This document shows, one piece after another, positions 34,921-46,156 of a DNA stretch of 64,000 nucleotides (position 1 is the first letter of the stretch; every line of letters begins with the position of its first letter). Source of the DNA: Coleophoma eucalyptorum. Lineage: Eukaryota > Ascomycota > Leotiomycetes > Helotiales > Dermateaceae. A program made the translations under genes and the position numbers. The notes under the pieces are model-generated. The model was given only the letters and a program-made list of their open reading frames with translations, was not told the DNA's origin and did not search any database. Where the stretch lies: assembly GCA_026120035.1 (NCBI GenBank), contig JALRME010000007.1, forward strand, positions 930,001 through 994,000, written 5' to 3'.

Positions 34921-36523
34921 TTTGGATATAGGAAGAGAAGTATTGACTTGAAGGCTCGACTTTCTCTACAGATCTCTGGCAGAATAGCTCTAGATATACT
35001 TGATGTGCATAATTAGAGAAGCGTCCCAGTCTTCTGCGCCGCCAAGGTCTTCTGTGAGCCTCGACTTCTGTACTTTGCATTTGAACATTGAAGCAACAGA
35101 GAGAGGCGGGCCAAGGCGTCCAGAGGCGCCCATGTGCTTCCGCAAGCAAACACCAGCAGGAATTCCCTGGGCCATGTGCGCGCCCGTACTAGATGGGCTC
35201 TGCTGGGTATATCCTCAGAGTGCAGGTCCAGGCTATGGTTCCGTCACGGCCAAGCCCATGAAATGAATGCAGTAGAAATCACTAGATTAGCCAAAGAGGC
35301 GGAAATAAAGTGTGAAGTAAGGCAATATCAAAAAAAACTTGAGCATGAGACCTAGCTATCTTAACCGGCTCCGTGGTATCAGCTCAGTGAGGATGTAGAG
35401 ACATTTGGTGGCTCGCATACCAGAAAAGTTGAGATCGTCGAACAGTCTGAATCCAACATATGCCAAGGCAGGCGAGGCTCTCGGGTGCTCTTGTTGATAG
35501 AAGGTAGACTTTGATAAGAAAGCTAGCCTGGCTGCTGATTGGAAAGTTGACCCGGATCAAAGGCTTCTCAGATCCGTACTCTTCCAACCTGGGTTCTGGA
35601 TAACCTTTTTGCGAAGGCTCCAAGAGACTCTTCGCTTCATTTGCTCTTGCAAAAGGCGTCGCTGGATTAGCGACTAGCCAGACACACTTGCACATTCTCA
35701 AGTCGTTGCTGGCTCGGGACATCAGTCGACCGGCTATTGTCAAGGGAGGATCATGGTCAAATCAACGGGTTCCCATTCCCACCTCCGGCCGTCGAATAAG
35801 ACTTTCTTCTAGAAACCTTCCATTCTGTAAGGCTCATCGCTTAAACTGTCCTTTCCTCGCACCACGCGTTAAGCCCACCAGCCGATTCGGGTCGTGGAGC
35901 AGCAGCGGACAGGTCTAGGTCCAGGTCCCGGTCCAGGCACAGGGACGGAAGATAGATAGATAGATCGATATCTTATGCTTATCCTTCGGTTGCTGCGGCG
36001 TAGTGAATCTTCTTTCTCGAAGCCAACCAAGCAGCTAAAGCCATGTGTCTGGTCGTCAGTAGTGTGGTTCTTAGACGCAAATGCAAAATAAACGTTTGGA
36101 TAAACTCCGTTGCTCTTTTGATCATCCCGGTTGCGTTGGCTTCTGATGTTACTGCGGAGCATAATCGGGTTGCATCCGCCTCCGAGACTGGAAAAGGGAA
36201 GGGGAGGAAAGCGAAGGAAAGCAAAGAAAAGTAGAGGGAGGGAAATTACAATGGCCATTCTCGTCCGGCAGGCTTGAACCTGTATCCTAGCCACTCGTGC
36301 GACGAATGCTCAGTCCTTCGATCAGAACACTGCAGCTATGAACTGCTAGCAGCCTGACCCGTGCCCACGACTCGAAAACATACCCTTCGACATACAAAAT
36401 ATTATTGATTCTTTCTAAGATATTGACTGGCTGACTGACTATAGCGTCGTCTCCATTCCCGATTTCTTGCGCCTATGCTGTCCCAGAACGCCAAAAACTC
36501 AAAACACGGCTAGAGAAGGAGAA
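34921..36523. other. Intergenic, no gene seen
   Basis: Promoter of the adhesin-like gene on the left and 3' flank of the AhpC/TSA-like gene on the right. A short tRNA-like fragment near 36.25-36.32 kb does not fold as a full tRNA. Confidence 0.5.
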
Positions 36524-37334
36524 TTAGTACCTATTTGCACCGCCAGCACCCAAGGATTTGCAGGCCTCGATCAGATCCGGAATCTCATCTGCACTTTTGC
36601 TGGCTGCTCCCCAACGAACCGTTCCCATCACATCGCAAGCCCAGCTGCCACCTATTTGCCAATGATTTCCGCTTGGGTCAACCTCTCGTCCCCAGACTCC
36701 TTCCTCCTTTCCTAGCTTGTACTGGGTCCATTGCGTCCAAGGACTTAGTACATACCAAGTGTTGCTGATGCCAAGACCCCACTGTGCGTAAACTTCCCTT
36801 TCCTCGTCGATGATAATCTGGACAGCCCATGCACCACCAATTGAGGATACCCATCGGTCGGTTGCAGCCTTCGAAGCATGCGATACCGCGAGGAACGAAA
36901 GATCGGGGTATTTGTTTGCAAGGCGGCGCAACTCGATGAATGTCTTTTCAGCAACTTGAAAGACAATTGCATTAGCGATAACTGAATTTGGGGCGGAAGC
37001 TATGGGACTGGGACATACAAGGGCAACCTGTATTTCTCAGGAAGACGACAACTGTTGGTCTACCATCTTGTCCTGGCAGCCTCAGCTTGGAGCTCGTTGG
37101 GGCTTTGGTTCCCCAAACTGGGGGAGCTCCTAATTCAACTGGGGGCGGCGGCGGAGTTTGCCATGACAGCAAAGCCTTTGGGAGTGTAATAGTTGCGAAA
37201 GGGTTTGGAAATGGCGAGGCATTATCGGCATCTTCCTTCCCTGCCTTTCCCGTAGGCTCTGATGGGAAGGAAAAGTCCTTTGTGGAAAGGCCGACTTTGC
37301 GCAAGGCCAATTTTGTAGTGAGTGAACTGAGCAT
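36524..37334 (-). CDS. AhpC/TSA (peroxiredoxin-like, PRXL2-type) protein
   Basis: Two exons: 37334-37019 and 36954-36524, giving 248 residues. The 64-nt intron (GTATGT donor) splits a Phe codon so that the join reads RNTGCPFAEKTF. This is the family's redox motif with a single Cys104. The thioredoxin-like fold is supported by the strand PTVVVFLRNTG before it and by WAVQIIIDEEREVYAQWGLG after it. A Trp-rich stretch follows (NTWYVLSPWTQWTQYKL). The 100 residues before the domain are Pro-rich (TPPPPPVELGAPPVWG) and disordered. Members of this AhpC/TSA2 group lack the resolving Cys of typical peroxiredoxins and are of uncertain substrate. No targeting peptide is clear. Confidence 0.85.
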
Positions 37335-38298
37335 GATTGATTATAACTTCTCTACAAAAAAATAAACTCTGGATTGCATGAATCTGAAGGACAAAAAGGG
37401 AGGTGGGTTGTTTTTGAAGGCAATTGAACCCCAGGATACAACAAGTTCACGGTGTCGATGTCATGAAACCGAGGGCTGTCGCAGGTTTTGACCCAGGGGG
37501 GTCTTCGAACGGTGCGCAGACCTTTCTGACACCTTTAGATCTACAGTGCAGCCATAACTTCTTCAGCTAGAAGATGAACTTGTCCGATCTTGCTGGGGGC
37601 ATTAGATGATGTTAGTTTCTTTCTGGCCAACGGAGAAGGGTATGCGCCGCACTAGCACACCACGGCTCTAATACGCAAAGACTCCTAACTGTCAATACAC
37701 CCGAGAGACAGATCTCGACCGGTAATTCAACACACAATATGCAGCTCGTCCCTTCTTTGCTTTAACCTGCCAGGGGTACGAGTTCTGAGAATGTAGCCAC
37801 CGCTAACCATACTGACTATCTGTTATGTTAGCGATTCAAATCCCACCGCGTGTCTGGCAGCCATCTGGGTAAGGCTTTATTTTATCTCCACCATCAGCTG
37901 GGTACACCATACTTCAATTCTCTGTCCGCGCTGCTTCTGCGTTTCCTCGTTCCCAAAGGCATGGTGCCATGCGACTAAAACATATCTTTATGTGGAATAG
38001 ATCAAGTGTTCCATCCGTTTAGGTATTCTGTGCCAAGGTATGTTCACCTGCACTACACAAGCAATGCAATACTATATCAGAAATGATACGCCCTCACCGG
38101 TTTTACATTGAGTTCTATCGACCAAACGAAATGTGACATGCTGCTGAAGACAACGTGCCATTTCTTCGACTTATAACCCACGAAGCCGTTCATACATGCA
38201 AAGCCAGTGGCCGCTGAAATCCGTCCCATGGCCTGACTCCTATAAAAACTCCGAACCTGACCCAGGCCGACTTGTGAATGAAAATAACTCAAACATGA
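37335..38298. other. Intergenic, no gene seen
   Basis: Promoter of the AhpC/TSA-like gene and 3' flank of the TBC gene. A small hairpin with 7-bp arms (cgctaac and gttagcg, near 37802-37834) is the only structure noticed. Confidence 0.55.
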
Positions 38299-41200
38299 TC
38301 AACGCTCGAACTCGACCACCTTCTGTGTCGCGGTGGACGCAGTCCGTGGTCGAAAAGATTCTGACTGTGGTAGTGGGCTCAGGCCGGTTTGTGTTACAGT
38401 GCTTACTTCTTCGGGTGATTTCACACTTCCTGCTTCGGCGTCCGCGCCTTCCAACAGATCTCTATCTTCGGACCGTACACTCCTACGTTCGGGATCACCA
38501 TCATAGCCACCAGAAGTCCTAGTGGGATCATATCCCTCCTCGTCTTCCTCTTCCTCGTCCGGTCGATGAACCGCATTCTTCTCCAACTCCTTCTGTGCCT
38601 CATCCATACGTCGCCTAACCTCGGCTGCAACCCGCATTCCATCAGTGACTATATTGTCTAGCACTCCCCGAAGTCCCTTCCCAGGGGGTACCACACCTGC
38701 AGATCCAATGCCGCCGAGACCACCCTGTGATGTTGGCCCTGTTGATCTGCCAAACCCTATGTTTGAGAAAGTAGTAAGACTAGACGAGTTGGTAGCGCTA
38801 CCAGATATCAATTTATCAGAAATACGGAAAGAGGCAGGGAACGATGATTCAAAAAATTGCTCTAGTAGCTCGTCCGCAAGGACAACCATTCGGAAAGTTG
38901 GCAGGGTGATGTGAAGGGGTTTGGACGGGTCCAATGCAGCGTTTGCGGATTCCGACTGAGCCTTGGATGCTCTCCGTTGTCCATCGCTATTTGGTGTCTG
39001 GCCTGTGGGTGATGGAACAGTTGGTAGGACAGCCGTCTTCTTGGCCGGCTTGGTGTCTGCGTCGTCACCAAGATCTAGCAAATCCTCCTCCTCGTCCTCA
39101 TCTTCGCCGATACTGAAGGTACCATTATCAACTAGTTCAACCGGCTCGGTCTGATTTTGAGGGTGATCAGGATCGGCATATTCAAAACAACGCCGAATAA
39201 AGGCACTGACGCTGCTGAGGAATCTTTCATTCGTGGTCACCATAGAGTTGTCAACACGGGCCCCATTGCCGGCCTCATATTCACTTAATCCGACCATTGA
39301 GCTTGACGGTGTCAATGAACCTTCCAATCCTCTGCGAGAGAGAAATAACAGGGCCTCGGAAATCCGTAAAATTCCCTCTCTGTCGACCTTTCCATCTCCA
39401 TCATCGTCATAAAGTTCAAAAAAGTAGGTGATGCTGCCCATGATATCGCCTTTGCCCTTAATGTGTGCCAAGCCGGTAACCACGTTCTGTAAAGTTAGGG
39501 CCGAGTTCATATCGACATCCCAACGTCGGAACAGCCTCTGCATAAATTCATGATCAGCAGGCTCTGGGTTGCCGAAACCCCACGGCGATAATGAGTTCTC
39601 TCTTCGCTTCATTGAGTTTCCAAAGTATGAATGCTTTTCGTTTTCTCCAGCCTTCTCTGGAGGTGTCGGTAAGTCTGCTGTAGCCCATTTTGCCATTCCA
39701 GCTAGGAACTCCCTGAAACCATCATAGTCCATGAGAGTAGGACTCGGACCTAGACCAACACGACCTTTTTCGATACTTTGTGTCTCTCCTAGACCCGTCA
39801 CAACTTCTGTTGCCTTGGCCCTGCTGGCTCTGGCACGACGCTCTGTCTCTTCCTTGATCATCTGATCCCTTTGTTGACGCTCATAGAGAATTCCATAGAA
39901 CCTATCGTACAAGGCTCCTAGGTCATCGACACTCAGTCGTTTGCTGTCAGGCCCTAGATTTCGGATAGAAGTACGCTTTGCAAAGCTCTCGATTCCGTTT
40001 AAGACGGAGTCCTTGTGCTTCATGCGTTGCTCAGTAATGCTGTTTTGCGTGATTCCAGAAAATTCTTTGAAAGCAACAACCATGAGCTCTTGAAAGCGAG
40101 TCACCGCCCGTAGCTTAGCGTTCTCTGATTTTGGATGCGCTGATTCGTCCAGCTTTGAGAAATAAGACTTGAGAACAGAGATGAAAGCCCCATCATCTGC
40201 GGCATCCAAAAGCTCTTCTCCATTGATTCGAAGGATCGCCAGACCGACTTGGAATAACACCTTGGGGCCTTCCAGAAAGAAAACGTCTAAGACACGAAAT
40301 GCAAAAACAAGAGGCATTGAGTTGATATACAAGGAAAGAAACCACGGAAGTGATACCACCGAAAGCTGAACATCTGATTTAACAAGATGATCCCAGAGGA
40401 TAGGCATTGTCTTTTCAACAAGTGACTCAAAGACTCGCTGATCCAAAAGTGTTCCATACATAGTAGTGGAGTAGTAGCCTGGCAGTAATCTGTCACACAA
40501 GATGGACAATAGGAAGAATGCCTGTGACTCCGACATGTAGATGAGAAGCGCTGCCACTACTATATTCATAGCTTGACAATATCCAACCTCGGTATTGGTC
40601 CAGCTGTATGCTGTAAGCACTCTTCTCAATCGACCAATCCCTTCTTCACTTTGGAAGCCTGGGTACTCTGGCAGACTACGATTGAGATCCTTTTCGATCT
40701 CTTCAATTGCCAACGAATCTCTCCCTTCAAATTTTGCAAGAGTATCCGCATACAGTGATGGTTGTTCGAGCCTCAGAAATAGCGAGCCTGAAGTCTGTTC
40801 CCATATTTCTCCTCTCAACCTATTCGGCAGGCCAACACGAATGAGCTTATGGAAGGTTGGTTGACGAACCAAGGTGACATTTCGTCCGTTATCCCGGAGG
40901 TATTCACCCCAAAGTCTCATCTTGCTCCTATCCCTCAACTTTCTGGCATCCCCAGGGTAACGAAACTGCATTCCAAGGCCTGCATCTGGGGGATCTCCGC
41001 TTCTTTTGCCTTCTCCCTGAAGAAGGTATTCAGAGTAACATTCTGCAACCACCCTCTTAAGCTTCCCAACTTCACCCACACCAGATTTAAGGCCTCGTTT
41101 CAAACCATCGCAGAATCTCTCGCAGGCTTGTCTCGTACCTGCGAGTTGGATTGTGAGTTTTTGCTGGTGAACTGTAGATTTCGCAGCTTCGTTGGCTGAT

Positions 41201-41741
41201 GCATTACTGAGTCCGTTCCAAGTCGTTATAGCTAGGGCAAACTATGCAGCATACGTAAGCGGGAGAAGTGAGGCATATGGAGAGCCTTTACCTGGTAGCT
41301 TTGACTGTGCAGCCGCTCAACCCTTCTTATAGCGCACAACGGTAGCGTGAATCCATTCCCTCCAGGTCCGGCACCGTGAGTCTGACCTGTGAAGCCAGAC
41401 GAGGTACTTGTGCTAGCTGTCTGGAGGAAGCTCGTGGGTTGCGTCGAGAAGCACAGGTAAGACTCGCTCAGATGTAACTTTCCCGCATAATGATAGCCAG
41501 CTCGATCCCGGTCTCTGTCTTTCTCTCCTTGGGTCGCATTTGCAGTGGCCGAAGCCGGTGGAGAGATGGTTAATTCTGCTGTAATCTCTTGCAAGGGCGT
41601 TTGCGTATCGGGTAGTCGAAATTGGTGACGGAAGAGAGTTGACTTCGCAGGGTTACGATCGGATGCTGAGATGTTGAGTGCCTGGGTTGGATCAATGAGT
41701 GATTGAGCCTTCTGCACAAGGCTTGTCAAGTTTGAGAACAT
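38299..41741 (-). CDS. GRAM-TBC-EF-hand Rab GTPase-activating protein (Mdr1/Gyp2-like)
   Basis: Two exons: 41741-41292 and 41241-38299, giving 1130 residues. The 50-nt intron joins SYQ to FALAITTWNG, completing an N-terminal GRAM-like lipid-binding domain (GYHYAGKLHLSESYLCFST ... PLCAIRRVERL). The TBC domain begins near residue 287 (GLPNRLRGEIWE). It has the catalytic arginine finger in IEKDLNR (Arg338) and the glutamine finger in GYCQ (Gln373). A calcium-type EF-hand loop, DDDGDGKVDREG, lies at about 762-773, and an acidic, disordered C-terminus follows. This order matches yeast Mdr1/Gyp2 and its filamentous homologues. It should speed GTP hydrolysis on a Rab GTPase in endocytic or secretory traffic, possibly under calcium control. 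The Rab partner cannot be told from sequence. Confidence 0.93.
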
Positions 41742-42198
41742 TGTTCATGGTATCTGCTGTTAGGCAGCGTGTGGTCGATATGTCGCAGTCTTTCAAGAAG
41801 CTCTCTCAATGTCATCCTCGTAGAGGAAGGTTAATGCACTAGTTGCGCGCCAGGTGTTCCAGGCACGCCAGGGTTGCCCGATCAATAAATCTGCTGAAGC
41901 GAGCTGCCCCTGACTCTGAACAGCAATCAAGCATTGAAACAGCTGATAGTAGCGAAGATATATATATATATGGAGAAAAAGCTCTAACACGTTCTATCTA
42001 AATGTAAGGTCACACAATCTTGGCGAGAAGATCTTTTTGACTCGTTAATTCTCACGGCAAGTTCATCTACATATAATTTTAGAGTAGTATCTTCATTTGA
42101 ATAGACTGTTTGTGCAATGCTAACTTTATAACATTCTATGTTCTACAGCTTAGGTATTCTGAACAGTATCGGTACAAAGACCTTCCATGCAGGCATAT
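41742..42198. other. Intergenic: TBC promoter and dehydrogenase 3' flank
   Basis: AT-rich, with a (TA)n run near 41960. No gene seen. Confidence 0.6.
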
Positions 42199-43539
42199 TT
42201 AAGATGCATGGCTACTGTACTCCTTATTAAAGGCCCTGCCTATTACCATTCTTCGGACTTCCGAAGTACCAGCACCAATTTCGTAAAGTTTTGCACTGCA
42301 GGGTTATATTAGCTATCCTGCGTGGTGCCATGGTGTTTGTTTGACCTACTCTCGCAAAAATCTTGATGCTGGCATCTCCTCAACATATCCCATTCCTCCC
42401 AGGAGTTGAATGCAATCCAACGTACATTCAGTAGCCCTCTCGGCTGCATAAAGAATAGCCCCAGCACAGTCTTGAGTTCGGATTTGTCCGGCTTCATCAA
42501 CTCTTCGAGCTGTATCGTAAGTATATGCTTTTGCGGCTTGTAGTTTTGTGTACATATCAGCAAGTTTTCCTTGGACAAGCTGATTGTGTGCGATTGGAAT
42601 TCCAAATTGTTTCCTCTGGTGTGTGAAGGGAAGCGTGACATCCATAGCTGCCTGCATGATACCAAGAGGTCCAGCACTTAGGACAAGACGCTCAATGTCC
42701 AGACCTTCCATCAATACCTTCACTCCACGATTGACTTCGCCTAGAATATTCTCTTTTGGTACAAAGACTCCGTCGAAGACCAATTCTCCAGTGTTGCTAC
42801 CACGCATGCCCATTTTGTCAAGTTTTCGCGCACAGGAGAACCCTTGGAATCCCTTCTCAACTATAAAAGCCGTTATACCTTTGGATGCCTTTTCTGGCTC
42901 GGTTTTGGCATATACCACAATAACATCGGCATCAGGGCCATTTGTGATCCACATCTTAGTGCCATTGAGAACGTAGCCCCCATCAACTGGCTTTGCTGTT
43001 GTTCTCATGCTGACAACATCACTCCCAGCCCCGCTTTCAGACATCGCCAAGGCACCTACGCTGGTGCCAGCTATGAGACCAGGTAGGAACTTCTGCTTCT
43101 GCTTTGTATTACCATTCAGTTGTAGCTGATTGACACACAGTTGTGAGTGAGCAGCATAGCTCAAGCCAATTGACCCAGAGGCCCTTGATATTTCCTCCAT
43201 CACTATACAATGCGCCTGGTACCCCATAGCAAGACCGCCCACATCTTCGTCTGCGGTTATTCCTAGAAAGCCTGCGTCTCCAAATTTCTGCCACATCTCG
43301 TTTGGAAATGCATTGGTCTTATCAGTTCTCGCTGCGACCTCTTCCGGTATCTCTCTTCTTGTGAATTCTTGAACTCGTTCTCGAAGCTCGGCCAAATCTG
43401 CAGCGGTCGGTGGCTCAAAGCCTTTGGGATGTTTGGAAGAGGCATATCGGCGTTGAGTGAGGGGTATTGAAATTGACGAGATGTTGCTCGATCGGTATGA
43501 ACACGAGACAAGAGAGCGGAAAGTCTTCAGAGTAGCCAT
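42199..43539 (-). CDS. ivdA: Isovaleryl-CoA dehydrogenase, mitochondrial
   Basis: Two exons: 43539-42350 and 42295-42199, giving 428 residues. The 54-nt intron joins FLR to [20 protein letters not shown], the flavin-binding C-terminus of the family. The first 36 residues are basic and Ser-rich, ending RRYASSK, a mitochondrial targeting sequence. Acyl-CoA dehydrogenase signatures are present: [14 protein letters not shown] (substrate/FAD contact), [12 protein letters not shown], and [11 protein letters not shown]. The catalytic base sits in [12 protein letters not shown] (Glu283); this position of the base is specific to isovaleryl-CoA dehydrogenases among the short-chain enzymes. It converts isovaleryl-CoA to 3-methylcrotonyl-CoA and passes electrons to ETF. 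It is divergent from the carboxylase that takes its product, as in Aspergillus nidulans, where these genes are also clustered. Confidence 0.97.
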
Positions 43540-43657
43540 ATTTTGAAAAGGTTCTACCAGTAAAATGATCTACATAGTTGACTCTTATAAGAATATCAAA
43601 ATGTGTCCAAGCAGTGTCTTGTCTTATGGTAGGTACGTCGGTACGTCCTTGAGCCGA

Positions 43658-43676
43658 GGGGTTAATCGATTACCCC
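43658..43676. promoter_or_regulatory. Near-palindrome, candidate operator
   Basis: ggggttaatcgattacccc: the inner ten bases, taatcgatta, are a perfect palindrome. They are flanked by GGGG on the left and CCCC on the right, offset by one base. Such sites fit dimeric regulators; none is identified. It overlaps CCGAGG. Confidence 0.4.
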
Positions 43677-43820
43677 TGTCGGGTTATCCCCCGGATTGCT
43701 AGTGTTTAAGCCGCCGCATGCCGCTCAGATAAACGTCGGGGAGGGGGAGATCTAAATTGCACGGTTTCAATTTATATAGAACCGTTTATGTAGAGCTTTA
43801 CAACTTTGCTGCTTATGCAG

Positions 43821-43867
43821 CTGATAACTGTAAGAGCTTAGAATCAGAGCATAATGACAGTTATCAG
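43821..43867. promoter_or_regulatory. Inverted repeat with two GATA-factor sites
   Basis: ctgataactgt at 43821-43831 and its exact reverse complement acagttatcag at 43857-43867, 25 bases apart. Each arm contains TGATAA, which fits HGATAR, the site of AreA-type nitrogen regulators. A third site (AGATAA) lies at 43727. This suggests nitrogen control of leucine use as a nitrogen source. Confidence 0.45.
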
Positions 43868-43932
43868 AGTCTAAGACGAAACTGACAACTACACAGACTT
43901 CCTCTTCCTCAATACCGTTTCCACAAATCAAG

Positions 43933-45743
43933 ATGTCAACGTACCGAACTTCAAGGCAAGCCCTAAGGCTCGCGCATCATATTCCAAGGACTGGAAGACA
44001 ACATCTACAGCCAATTAATCGAACCACTTCTCGAGGTGTTGCAACACACTTCCCTCCTCACCAAGCAAATGCAATATCCGCCCTTCCCACGATCGTTGAT
44101 CCCTCCTCGGAAGAATACAAGGAGAATGCGAGGCAGATGGACGAGGTCATGAGCAGCCTGGAAGAATTGACCAAAAGAATACAACGGGGAGGCCCCGATA
44201 AGGCAAGGGCTAAGCACATTGCCAGGAACAAGATGCTTCCTAGGGACCGAGTAACAGCATTAATAGACCCAGGTACTTCCTTCTTGGAACTGTCGACCCT
44301 GGCTGGATATGAAGTATATTCTGAAGAGGTTCCCGCGGGAGGGATTATAACCGGTGTAGGAGTCATTGAAGGAGTTACATGTATGATCGTCGCCAACGAT
44401 AGCACGGTCAAAGGAGGAACATATTATCCCATCACAGTCAAAAAGCACCTTCGGGCTCAAGCTATTGCACAAGAGAACAAACTACCTTGCGTATACTTGG
44501 TAGACTCCGGTGGAGCTAACCTCCCTCATCAAGCAGATGTCTTCCCCGATAAAGAACACTTCGGCCGTATATTCTTCAATCAAGCCAGAATGAGCTCTAT
44601 GGGTATTCCTCAGATCTCCGTGGTCATGGGTCCTTGTACCGCTGGTGGTGCCTATGTACCGGCGATGAGTGACGAAAGCATCATTGTGGATGGGCAAGGA
44701 CATATTTTCTTGGCCGGTCCACCTCTCGTAAAGGCTGCTACAGGAGAAGTTGTTAGTGCTGAAGATCTCGGAGGTGGTAAGATGCACACGAGCGTATCTG
44801 GAGTTACAGATTACTTGGCTGTAGATGATGCGCACGCGTTGATCCTAGCCAGAAGATCTGTAAGCAACCTAAATTGGCCCAAGAAGATATTTCCGCCACC
44901 GAATTCGTACGAAGAACCACTACACGATCCCGAAGAACTCGTCGGAATTGCGAGTACCAACCTCAGACGACCGTTACCGATCCATGAGATTATTTCTCGA
45001 ATTGTTGATGGGAGCGTTTTCTCAGAATTCAAACGTGATTACGGAAGCACCCTTGTTACTGGATTTGCCCATATCTATGGACACAAAGTTGGCATTGTTG
45101 CCAATAACGGGATATTGTTTAGTACATCTTCTTTGAAGGGTGCACACTTCATTGAGCTCTGCTGCCAAAGACAAATACCTCTCATATTCTTGCAGAATAT
45201 CTCTGGCTTTATGGTCGGGACGGATGCTGAACGGGAGGGAATTGCAAAGAATGGAGCAAAGCTGGTCACTGCTGTTGCATGTGCAAACGTTCCCAAATTC
45301 ACGGTCGTCATTGGGGCAAGCAATGGAGCCGGGAACTATGGCATGTGTGGAAGAGCTTACAGCCCAAGATTTTTGTGGATGTGGCCGAATGCCAAGATTG
45401 TAGGACCCTTGTCATTATCTCGAGAATTAATTGCTAAATCTAGTAGGGTGTCATGGGCAGTGAACAATTGACCGCCGTTATGGAGACCGTAGGGAAAGCA
45501 GTCGACCCTGAACTGAAGGCAAGAATCGAGAGGGAGAGCGAGGCAGTATTCTCTTCTGCAAGGCTCTGGGTATAGCACCTCTTCTTATATAACAACATTC
45601 TTTCCTTGATACTAACCACCACGCAGGACGATGGAATTATTCCTCCCAGCCACACTAGAAAGGTTCTTGGACTGGGATTGATGGCTGCGCTTGGGGGGAA
45701 GAACGAGGCCGTTGAGACAAAGTTTGGGGTTTTTAGAATGTAG
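43933..45743 (+). CDS. mccB: 3-methylcrotonyl-CoA carboxylase beta subunit, mitochondrial
   Basis: Three exons: 43933-45399, 45447-45569 and 45627-45743, giving 568 residues (the usual length). The 47-nt intron 1 restores the expected AKIGVMGSEQ join; the unspliced frame would end four codons past the intron. The N-terminus is Arg-rich without acidic residues, as in mitochondrial presequences. Carboxyltransferase features include [64 protein letters not shown] and [20 protein letters not shown]. The protein transfers carboxyl from biotin on the alpha subunit to 3-methylcrotonyl-CoA. Intron positions, length and the neighbouring alpha-subunit gene all support the call over propionyl- or acetyl-CoA carboxylase. 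Confidence 0.97.
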
Positions 45744-46156
45744 ACAATGGAGCAATTTTCAAAACAACTTTCGAAGATATCCAATGTAGATCTCGATATC
45801 TGTTTCTTTTTAAATGGTCACGGACAGGACCAGTACCTCAGGTATTAGGTAGCTAAGCTCCTTAGGTACCGGCACTTCTGGCCCCGGCCCACACAGCAGA
45901 GCAGCCCGGGGCGGCTTAATTACGGGCAGCCGGCTAAGGCTCTGGGGATCTCTGGGGACTCCAAGATTTGGCGGGATCAGGCCTGTAATTTAGTGGGCTT
46001 CCTCGAGCGGCTATCACCGGGTTTGAGCGGTCGTGAATCGTAAATGTGAGAGCACCGACAACAAACAACCTTATGTTCTATGCTGTGGTCCTCACCAATT
46101 CCAAGATAAATCCTTAACAAAACCTCCTGTATCTCCATGCGCTCTATGTAGACTCA
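45744..46156. other. Intergenic between the two carboxylase genes
   Basis: 413 bp, GC-rich around 45.88-45.95 kb. It is the beta-subunit 3' flank and alpha-subunit promoter. The two genes run in the same direction, so each probably has its own promoter. Confidence 0.6.

Larger units (their letters stand above)
43540..43932. promoter_or_regulatory. Divergent promoter of the leucine-catabolism cluster
   Basis: The 393 bp between the two start codons must hold control sites for both directions. Visible elements are a direct repeat of ggtacgtc (43632-43647), CCGAGG (43654-43659), the near-palindrome at 43658-43676, AGATAA (43727-43732) and an inverted repeat containing TGATAA at 43821-43867. A tatata run near 43775 may mark a start region. 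Confidence 0.8.

Noticed and set aside
36245..36320. tRNA-like sequence on the minus strand (gagtggctaggat followed by ggttcaagcc)
   Set aside because: D-arm-like and T-loop-like pieces are present but directly adjacent. There is no anticodon arm, and the T stem does not pair. At most a tRNA-derived fragment.
37802..37860. Hairpin followed by gattcaaatc, possible tRNA
   Set aside because: The 7-bp arms do not fit cloverleaf geometry and no anticodon stem forms.
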